NCBI GenBank assembly: GCA_028065135.1
Contig: JAPTWR010000189.1
Span: 1 to 38,608, forward strand
Direction: 5' to 3'
Origin: Acidithiobacillus sp.
GTDB taxonomy: Bacteria > Pseudomonadota > Gammaproteobacteria > Acidithiobacillales > Acidithiobacillaceae
Length of the DNA: 38,608 nt
The position numbers and the translations under genes are program-made. Of this stretch, positions 25,886 through 32,805 are shown piece after piece. Each line of letters begins with the position of its first letter. Positions within the stretch are counted from its first letter, which is position 1. Below the pieces are notes generated by a model. The model saw nothing but the letters and a program-made list of their open reading frames with translations. It made no database searches and had not been told where the DNA came from.

Positions 25886-25965
25886 TGAAGAATCAAAATA
25901 CAACAGATCCAAAAGGCGGTTTTGCCGCAGAAGACCTTTGGCCGAACAATAAGGTCATCCAATGA
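25885..25965 (+). CDS. 26-codon mini-ORF linking the AlbA and reverse-transcriptase genes
   Basis: Its ATG shares the last base of the AlbA stop (TGATG), and its TGA overlaps the reverse-transcriptase start (ATGA), so it would couple translation across the gap. The tail AAEDLWPNNKVIQ resembles YEDIGPNNKPIAF plus the final AIQ of pglX(N), so it may be a decayed copy of the pglX junction rather than a functional peptide. Confidence 0.35.
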   Translation: MKNQNTTDPKGGFAAEDLWPNNKVIQ

Positions 25966-28900
25966 ACTTCACTCTCGAAGATCTTGGCATGGCCTATCGC
26001 AAGGCCAAGGTAGATATGTACTACTCATCGCACCCCTCTTTGTTAGCAATTGCGGAGTACGAAAGCAGTCTCATGGACAACCTTGAATGCTTATTGGAAA
26101 AGCTCAACGGGGAGAATGAGGCATGGATAAACGATGAGGCCTTTCTTGGGGATTGGACGTTGGCTACAAAGTCTATCTCATGGGATTATAGAAAGAAGTT
26201 CCGTGATGCGCATGGAAACGGAGTAATCTTCTCCTCCCCTGATGAAGCGTGGGAACATGCTTGTGAATTGCTGGCGGCGCAAACTGGATACGAGAAGCCA
26301 AAAGCCGAATTTCGACTGATGGCTAAACCTAGTCTAGATTTTCATGTGCTGTCGGCCCTGTGGATGCTGAAGGTTGGTCATCTGTACGATGCGAAGCTTA
26401 CCGATTGCGCCTATGGCAACCGCCTGCGCCGAAAACAGAACAACGATATCAATCCATTCTCATTGGGTTCCTTCTCACCATACCTGAAGCCCTTTCGCAC
26501 TTGGCGTGATAATGGTATTAAAGCCATGCGCACTGCACTGGCAGATGAAAAGAAAATCGTGGCCCTCACCGCCGATGTCAAAGCCTTTTATCATGAGTTA
26601 AATCCAGGTTTTCTGCTGGACGTGCGCTTCAATCAGCTGCTCAAACTAGAGCTACAGCTGGAAGAGCAAAAACTCCACCGTATTTTCATCCACGCTCTGC
26701 AAATATGGGCACAGAAAACACCACTAAAAAAAGGACTGCCCGTAGGGTTGCCAGCTTCTGCGATAGTAGCTAATATGGCATTGATTGAGCTGGATCAATT
26801 AATTGAAGAGCAAGTAGTCCCGCTGTATTATGGCCGTTATGTGGACGACATCATTCTGGTGATGGAAAACGGAGCTCATTTCCGCTCTTCTGCTGATCTA
26901 TGGAAATGGCTATTCGATCGCGCCAGTGGCAAACTCTGTTGGGTAGATGAAGAAGGTGGGCAGGAATATATCCAGTTTAAAACCGAATATCTAGACGACA
27001 GCCAGATACGCTTTGCTAATGGTAAGAACAAGGTTTTTCTGCTTGCGGGAGAAACCGGAAAAACGTTGGTAGATTCCATAGCCCACGAAATTTACGAGCG
27101 TGCCAGCGAATGGCGAGCATTGCCGAATTTGCCGACCTCGGCCAGCCATGTGGGTACCAACCTCGTAGCCGCCACACAAAGCGATGGCGAGACTGCCGAC
27201 AACCTACGTAAGGCGGATGCACTAACCATGCGCCGCGCAGGCTTTGCCATTAAGCTGCGTGACTTCGAAGCTTATGAGCGAGACTTGCCCCCCGAAGCAT
27301 GGCAAGCACATCGCCATGCGTTTTTCAGTGCTTTCGTTCAGCACGTGCTGGCGCTACCATACTTTTTTGAACTGGCGATCTATCTGCCGCGTGTGGTCCG
27401 ACTAGCTACTGCCTGCGAAGACTTTGACCAATTGCACAAGATCATTAGAGGGCTGGAAAAGGTTTGCAATACGACAATGAAGCACTGTGCTACAGAAATA
27501 AAATCCTGCCTTGAAAACACCGCACTTAATCAGGAGTCAATAATTGAACGCTGGAAGACACAGCTCTTTACCTCAGTGCAAGAAAGCATCATTGCCGCCT
27601 TTCCGCCCCACCTTTCTAAAGCTGGAAAAAATGCATGGAAAAGGTATATGGCGGACTCTCTGTCGTCAGAGTTCGGTATCACAGGCATACAGTCATGGAC
27701 AATTAAAAAGTTCCAGGAGCATCAGGCTTTTCTGTTTTCGCACGACCTAGCGCACATGCCGTTCCGTTTTATTGGCTTACCTAAAGAGATGATCTCCCAG
27801 CGAGGCATTCCAGCTAAAAACAGGGTGACACTTCTCCATGACAACGAGCAAATGGTGCCACCAGACGTCGTAGAGGGTATAGTTAATCTTGCCCGATGGA
27901 TTAATTTCCGTAACGGCTTGCCACATGGACTACTATTCGCCACCCGCCCATTCAACCTAGCAGAATTATTTGTATTGGCAAAAGATCCTTTTGCGTCGTC
28001 CAGTCAACCGGTACTGGAGACTGTGGTGCTTGCGCTGCGTGGCTTTAAGCTCAATGAAAAAATGCCTCACTTCGATGATAAATATCTATTGAACATTCCC
28101 GATGGCAAACCGCAGCCCACACACACCATTGCCGTGTCGAGCTGGCAAACCAGGGACAACAGTTGGGTTGCGTCGGTCTTGCGCGCGCCCGACCCAGACC
28201 TAGGCCGCTATGCCCGTCTAACCCAACTAGTGAATAGCGTAATCGCTCAGCCTAAGGGCGCACGTTATTTCGTCCTGCCCGAATTGGCCCTGCCTGCCCA
28301 CTGGTTTATGCGTATCGCGCAGAAACTACAAGGACGAGGTATCTCGTTGATCTCTGGTATCGAATACCTGCATGCTAACAAAAGTCGCGTGCGTAATCAG
28401 GTTTGGGCCGCGCTGTCGCACGATGGGCTAGGCTTTCCATCAATGATGATATACCGGCAGGATAAGCAAAGGCCAGCTTTGCACGAAGAGCAGAAACTAA
28501 AGCAACTCGCGGGGGTAGAAATGATACCGGCCAAAGTCTGGAATACCCCGCCCGTATTGCAACATGGTGATTTCCGCTTCGCCCTGATGATATGCAGCGA
28601 ACTCACCAACATTGGCTACCGGGCGGCATTACGCGGCGAGGTTGACGCCATTTTCGTGCCGGAATGGAATCAGGATACCGAAACCTTCAACTCCTTAGTT
28701 GAATCATCCGCCTTGGATATTCATGCCTATATTATCCAATGTAATAGCCGCCAGTACGGTGACAGTCGCATCCGCGCGCCATATAAAGACAGTTGGCGGC
28801 GCGATTTGCTTCGTGTGAAAGGAGGGCTGGACGACTATTGCGTAACAGGCAAAATCGACATTCACGGCTTGCGCCAGTTCCAGTCCAGCCATCGTTCACC

Positions 28901-28982
28901 GTCTGACCCCTTCAAACCGGTACCCGATGGATTCGTGATTAGTCATGGCCGGAAAGTATTGCCTGCCGGGGGAATCGAATGA
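25962..28982 (+). CDS. Reverse transcriptase-nitrilase fusion (DRT type 1/UG1-like) inserted within pglX
   Basis: 1,006 residues. The reverse-transcriptase part has LTADVKAFYHEL (motif A), KGLPVGLPASAIVANMALIELD (motif B region) and RYVDDIILVM with the YVDD active site at about 293-296. A helical middle follows. Residues from about 710 form a nitrilase-type domain whose Glu-Lys-Cys triad appears intact: E774 (VLPELALP), K845 (EEQKLKQL), C878 (LMICSEL). This is the architecture of defence-associated RT type 1 (UG1), an anti-phage family. It follows the mini-ORF with an ATGA overlap and lies between the two halves of pglX. Composition is somewhat AT-richer than brxC. The activating signal and nitrilase substrate are unknown. 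Confidence 0.9.
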   Translation: MNFTLEDLGMAYRKAKVDMYYSSHPSLLAIAEYESSLMDNLECLLEKLNGENEAWINDEAFLGDWTLATKSISWDYRKKFRDAHGNGVIFSSPDEAWEHACELLAAQTGYEKPKAEFRLMAKPSLDFHVLSALWMLKVGHLYDAKLTDCAYGNRLRRKQNNDINPFSLGSFSPYLKPFRTWRDNGIKAMRTALADEKKIVALTADVKAFYHELNPGFLLDVRFNQLLKLELQLEEQKLHRIFIHALQIWAQKTPLKKGLPVGLPASAIVANMALIELDQLIEEQVVPLYYGRYVDDIILVMENGAHFRSSADLWKWLFDRASGKLCWVDEEGGQEYIQFKTEYLDDSQIRFANGKNKVFLLAGETGKTLVDSIAHEIYERASEWRALPNLPTSASHVGTNLVAATQSDGETADNLRKADALTMRRAGFAIKLRDFEAYERDLPPEAWQAHRHAFFSAFVQHVLALPYFFELAIYLPRVVRLATACEDFDQLHKIIRGLEKVCNTTMKHCATEIKSCLENTALNQESIIERWKTQLFTSVQESIIAAFPPHLSKAGKNAWKRYMADSLSSEFGITGIQSWTIKKFQEHQAFLFSHDLAHMPFRFIGLPKEMISQRGIPAKNRVTLLHDNEQMVPPDVVEGIVNLARWINFRNGLPHGLLFATRPFNLAELFVLAKDPFASSSQPVLETVVLALRGFKLNEKMPHFDDKYLLNIPDGKPQPTHTIAVSSWQTRDNSWVASVLRAPDPDLGRYARLTQLVNSVIAQPKGARYFVLPELALPAHWFMRIAQKLQGRGISLISGIEYLHANKSRVRNQVWAALSHDGLGFPSMMIYRQDKQRPALHEEQKLKQLAGVEMIPAKVWNTPPVLQHGDFRFALMICSELTNIGYRAALRGEVDAIFVPEWNQDTETFNSLVESSALDIHAYIIQCNSRQYGDSRIRAPYKDSWRRDLLRVKGGLDDYCVTGKIDIHGLRQFQSSHRSPSDPFKPVPDGFVISHGRKVLPAGGIE

Positions 28983-29203
28983 TACTTAACGAGCGCAATC
29001 AGAATATATGGCCACCACCTTGCCACGCCATACTGCCGATCTGTGCCTTTGAGCTTCAAATCCTGGTTCTGGCGAGACGCATGCCGGATGATCACCCATC
29101 GAAATTCGATAATATGGACTACTTTAGCTATTCACAAGACATAGTAGATTGCATAAGTTTGCAGTCAATTGTCAAAAATCGAGAGAATACAGAATATGGT
29201 TAA
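28979..29203 (+). CDS. Small ORF between the RT gene and pglX C-terminal half
   Basis: 74 codons, starting in an ATGA overlap with the reverse-transcriptase stop and ending 8 bp inside pglX(C). The product has a proline/cysteine-rich start (WPPPCHAILPICAFELQILVLARR) and an acidic, tyrosine-containing end. I recognise no family. The tight coupling is suggestive, but this could also be leftover sequence from the insertion. Confidence 0.35.
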   Translation: MILNERNQNIWPPPCHAILPICAFELQILVLARRMPDDHPSKFDNMDYFSYSQDIVDCISLQSIVKNRENTEYG

Positions 29204-30965
29204 TAAAAAAAATAAGTCACCTGAATCGACAGCGAATATGGATCGATTTTTTTTTCGTGCCTCAGGTTTAGATTTCCTGAAAATTCCAGGAGTTCCGATT
29301 TCATATTCCGCATCGGATGCGATTCGACAGATATTCGCCCATGGCTCATTGGAGAATTATGTTGATACCCGCCTTGGAATGGCTACAGCTGATAACGACC
29401 TATTTATACGCCAGTGGTTTGAAGTCAGCAATGACGGCTCTGAACGTCATATTGATAGCCGTAAACTCGCTATTGAAAGCAAAAAAAAATGGTTCCCATA
29501 TCAGAAGGGTGGTGATTATAGAAAATGGTATGGCAATTATGATTACTACGTCAACTGGGAACGTGATGGTTTCGCTATCCAAAACTTTAAGGATGCAATT
29601 ACAGGGAAGGCTAGATCTCATAATTACAATCTGGATTTTATTTTTCGCAAGGGGGTTACTTGGAATGCCTTAACGTCGAGTAAGACTTCGGCCCGCCTCA
29701 GCACGAACTCCATATTCGACAATGCCGGGTCTTCCTTGTTTATTAGAAACGAGCTGACGGAAGAGTGTGTTATGGGCTTAATCAACTCAAAGGTTATGCT
29801 GGAGATATTTCCACTCATATCACCGACCTTGAACTATCAGCCGGGGGATATTTCGAAGTTGCCTGCATTCTTCCCAAAGGAACTTCAGGATCGACTTGGT
29901 CATATCATAAACAGACTTATTATTCTGGCACACATTGACTGGAATCACTTTGAAACCTCTTGGGATTTTTCTGGCTTACCTTTGCTTCATTCAGATCGCT
30001 CTCGATCCAACCTAAAAAATACCTACCAAAATCTCCGTGTCCACTGGCAAGAAATGATCCAGGAAATGCGGCACCTCGAAGAAGAAAACAATCGCATCTT
30101 CATCGAAGCCTACGGTCTGCAAGACGAACTCACGCCAGAAGTACCACTCAAGGAAATCACCCTCACCTGCAACCCCCACTACCGCTACGGCGGTGACAAA
30201 ACTGAAGAAGAACTGGAAGCGCTGTTGTTGGCCGACACCATGCGCGAGTTCCTGTCCTATGCCACAGGTTGCATGTTCGGCCGCTACAGCCTGGACAAAC
30301 CGAGCCTGATACTGGCCAATCAGGGCGACACGCTGACCGAGTATCTGCAACAAGTGCCCGAGCCCAGCTTTATGCCTAACCAGGACAACGTGATCCCCAT
30401 ACTCGATGGCGATTGGTTCACCGACGACATCACCGAGCGCTTCCGCCAGTTCCTGCGTATAACCTTTGGTGACGCCCGCTACGAGGAGAACCTGGCCTTT
30501 ATCGAGGCGGCGCTGGGCAAGGATGTCCGCAAATATTTCCTCAAGGACTTCTACAACGACCACGTCAGGCGCTACAAAAAGCGTCCGATCTACTGGCTCT
30601 TCTCCAGCCCCAAAGGCAGCTTCAACGCCCTGATCTACCTGCACCGCTATCGCCCGGATACGGCCAGCGTGGTGCTGCAATACCTGCGCGACTTCCGCAA
30701 AAAACTCGCCGCCCGCCTCGACTACTTGCAACAGGTCGGCATCAGCCCTTCCGCCAGCCAGAGCGAAAAGACCCGCGCACAAAAAGAAATCGACACCATC
30801 AAAAAACAACTGCTGGAACTCGACGACTACGAGCGCGACACCCTCTACCCGCTGGCCACCGCACAGATAGCGCTGGACTTGGACGATGGCGTCAAGGTCA
30901 ACTATCTCAACCTCGGCCCCGCGCTCAAGAAAATTGTCGGCCTGGACGCCAAGGGCGAAGATTGA
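29196..30965 (+). CDS. pglX: BREX methyltransferase PglX, C-terminal (target-recognition) half; split gene
   Basis: 589 residues from the ATG at 29196, with GAGAG upstream (a TTG at 29169 is possible). The part matching intact PglX begins at NMDRFFFRASGLDFLKIPGVP. The target-recognition domain follows (DTRLGMATADNDLFIRQWFEV, WNALTSSKTSARL, NYQPGDISKLPAFF). From about residue 270 comes the conserved C-terminal domain (HWQEMIQEMRHLEEENNRIF, RPIYWLFSSPKGSFNALIYLHRY, a coiled coil and LDDGVKVNYLNLGPALKKI). Together with the 608-residue N half it makes a complete PglX. The first 800 bp are AT-rich and the rest GC-rich, a sign that recognition domains were exchanged. Homopolymer tracts near the start make it prone to frameshift. 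Confidence 0.85.
   Translation: MVNKKNKSPESTANMDRFFFRASGLDFLKIPGVPISYSASDAIRQIFAHGSLENYVDTRLGMATADNDLFIRQWFEVSNDGSERHIDSRKLAIESKKKWFPYQKGGDYRKWYGNYDYYVNWERDGFAIQNFKDAITGKARSHNYNLDFIFRKGVTWNALTSSKTSARLSTNSIFDNAGSSLFIRNELTEECVMGLINSKVMLEIFPLISPTLNYQPGDISKLPAFFPKELQDRLGHIINRLIILAHIDWNHFETSWDFSGLPLLHSDRSRSNLKNTYQNLRVHWQEMIQEMRHLEEENNRIFIEAYGLQDELTPEVPLKEITLTCNPHYRYGGDKTEEELEALLLADTMREFLSYATGCMFGRYSLDKPSLILANQGDTLTEYLQQVPEPSFMPNQDNVIPILDGDWFTDDITERFRQFLRITFGDARYEENLAFIEAALGKDVRKYFLKDFYNDHVRRYKKRPIYWLFSSPKGSFNALIYLHRYRPDTASVVLQYLRDFRKKLAARLDYLQQVGISPSASQSEKTRAQKEIDTIKKQLLELDDYERDTLYPLATAQIALDLDDGVKVNYLNLGPALKKIVGLDAKGED
29205..29255 (+). repeat. Homopolymer tracts A8 and T9 at the start of pglX(C)
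   Basis: A8 at 29205-29212 and T9 at 29247-29255 lie within the first 20 codons; a further A9 is at 29481-29489. A one-base slip in any would truncate the recognition half. As written all three are in frame. Confidence 0.8.
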
Positions 30966-30985
30966 GAGACACAAGGAGCCAACCC

Positions 30986-32152
30986 ATGTTGATTCGCGCA
31001 ATCCAACTGAACAATTTCCTGAGCTTCGGCGCCACATCCCCCGCTATACCGTTGGGGCCGCTGAACGTGATCATTGGCCCCAACGGATCAGGCAAATCCA
31101 ACCTGCTGGAGTCCATCGAATTGCTCCGTAGCGCTCCGGAGCAATTACTCAAACCCATACGCGAAGGCGGCGGGGTGCGTGACTGGCTCTGGAAAGGCGC
31201 TCCAGGGACACCCACAGCCTCTCTGGATATCATAATCAGCAACCCCAAAGGGCCGCAAAACCTCCGCTACCATCTCGCCTTTACCGAAGTCGGGCAACGC
31301 TTCGAGATCGTCGATGAGCGCATCGAAAATGAAGAGCCCGCAACCCCTCAGCATCCCCAGCCCTATTTTTATTACCACTTCAACAAGGGGCGACCGGCGC
31401 TGAACGTGGGTGGGAAAAGCCGTTCGCTGCAACAGGAAGACGTCGATCTGGAAAAGTCGATTCTGTCCCAACGGCGCGACCCCGACCAGTATCCGGAAAT
31501 CACCTATCTGGGCCAGGTGCTTGGAAAAATCCGCCTGTACCGCGAGTGGTGCTTTGGCCGCTACACCATCCCCCGCTTGCCGCAGAAAGCCGACCTGCCC
31601 AACGATATGCTGGAGCCAGATGCCAGCAATCTGGGGTTGGTGTTGAACCGGCTGCGCCGCGATCCCGCCGTCAAACAGCGGTTATTGAGCGCGCTACAGG
31701 CGCTTTACGAAGGCATTGATGACTACGATGTGCAGATCGAAGGTGGCACCGTGCAGGTATTTTTCCACGAAGGCCGCTTCACCGTACCCGCAACGCGGCT
31801 GTCTGATGGCACGCTACGCTACCTCTGCCTGCTCGCCGTTTTGTGCCACCCCAAACCACCCCCACTGATATGTATCGAGGAGCCCGAGTTTGGCCTGCAC
31901 CCCGATATATTGCCCACGCTGGCAGAATTGCTGAAAGAAGCCGCCACGCGCACCCAGATCATCGTCACCACCCATTCCGACGTGCTGGTAGACGCCATGA
32001 GTGACCAGCCAGAAGCCGTACTTGTTACCGAAAAGTCAGCGGCAGGCACGACCCTGACACGATTAGATGCCGATAGGCTCAAACCTTGGTTGGAGAAATA
32101 TCGTCTGGGTCAGTTGTGGACACGCGGTGAAATCGGAGGGACCCGCTGGTGA
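30986..32152 (+). CDS. AAA_21/AAA_15-type ATPase, partner of DUF4276 protein
   Basis: 388 residues from the ATG at 30986 (MLIRAIQLNNFLSFG), with AAGGAG upstream; a TTG at 30962 overlapping pglX(C) is less likely. ABC/SMC-like ATPase: Walker A GPNGSGKS at about 31-38, signature region TRLSDGTLRYLCLLAVL, Walker B ICIEEPEFGLHPD, and H-loop VTTHSDVLVD. This type (OLD/PARIS-like) works as a sensor ATPase that restrains or loads a nuclease. The next gene starts in its stop codon (GTGA) and encodes the probable nuclease-like partner. It sits between pglX and pglZ, a common slot for BREX accessory genes. Confidence 0.88.
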   Translation: MLIRAIQLNNFLSFGATSPAIPLGPLNVIIGPNGSGKSNLLESIELLRSAPEQLLKPIREGGGVRDWLWKGAPGTPTASLDIIISNPKGPQNLRYHLAFTEVGQRFEIVDERIENEEPATPQHPQPYFYYHFNKGRPALNVGGKSRSLQQEDVDLEKSILSQRRDPDQYPEITYLGQVLGKIRLYREWCFGRYTIPRLPQKADLPNDMLEPDASNLGLVLNRLRRDPAVKQRLLSALQALYEGIDDYDVQIEGGTVQVFFHEGRFTVPATRLSDGTLRYLCLLAVLCHPKPPPLICIEEPEFGLHPDILPTLAELLKEAATRTQIIVTTHSDVLVDAMSDQPEAVLVTEKSAAGTTLTRLDADRLKPWLEKYRLGQLWTRGEIGGTRW

Positions 32153-32805
32153 AACTCTACGTGGAAGGGGGCGGAGATGCCGCCATACTAAAAACAGCCT
32201 GCCGCGAGGGCTTCTCCAAATTTCTGGAAAGGGCTGGCCTTACAGGCCGTATGCCCCGGATAGTGGCCTGTGGCAGCCGTCAGAATGCTTTTGATTCCTT
32301 CTCTACGGCATTGCATTGCGGCGAACGCGCACTACTACTGGTGGATAGTGAAGCACCCGTCGCGCCCGCAAATCAGCCTGGCGATGCCAGCAAAGCAGAG
32401 GACCGTGCCCAATGGCTACCGTGGCAACATTTGCGGCAACCCCAAGGTGATGGCTCGCTAAAACCAGAAAACGCCGAGGATTTGCAGTGTCACCTGATGG
32501 TGCAATGCATGGAAAGCTGGCTATTGGCAGATAGAACTACGCTGAAGGCATTTTTCGGACAGGGATTCAAAGAAAATCCGCTGCCAGCTGCTACTAACCC
32601 CATTGAGCGTGTTGCCAAGGCGCAGGTTTATGCATCCTTGGATAACGCAACCCGTGCCTGCAAGACGAAAGAGCGGTACGACAAGGGGGAACATTCCTTT
32701 AAGTTGCTTGCGCTGACCGATCCGGCCAAGGTCTGCGAGGCTTCGCCTTGGGCCAAGCGATTCGTCGAGACGTTACAGACCCGTATGGAGCAAACTGAGC
32801 ACTGA
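32149..32805 (+). CDS. DUF4276 family protein, Toprim-like, partner of the AAA ATPase
   Basis: 218 residues from a GTG overlapping the ATPase stop, with GGAGGG upstream. The start KLYVEGGGDAAILKTACREGF and the later ALLLVDSEAP match a Toprim-like fold: the glutamate in VEGGGD and the acidic pair in VDSE are the expected metal-binding positions. DUF4276 proteins commonly pair with an AAA ATPase. The pair resembles PARIS (AriA ATPase plus Toprim AriB, which is DUF4435), so an effector triggered by anti-BREX proteins is plausible but unproven. Its TGA shares a base with the pglZ ATG. Confidence 0.8.
   Translation: MKLYVEGGGDAAILKTACREGFSKFLERAGLTGRMPRIVACGSRQNAFDSFSTALHCGERALLLVDSEAPVAPANQPGDASKAEDRAQWLPWQHLRQPQGDGSLKPENAEDLQCHLMVQCMESWLLADRTTLKAFFGQGFKENPLPAATNPIERVAKAQVYASLDNATRACKTKERYDKGEHSFKLLALTDPAKVCEASPWAKRFVETLQTRMEQTEH

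Noticed and set aside
30012..31037. 341-codon minus-strand ORF opposite pglX(C)
   Set aside because: Antisense shadow; residue composition is valine/glycine-rich without motifs, while the plus strand has conserved PglX sequence.
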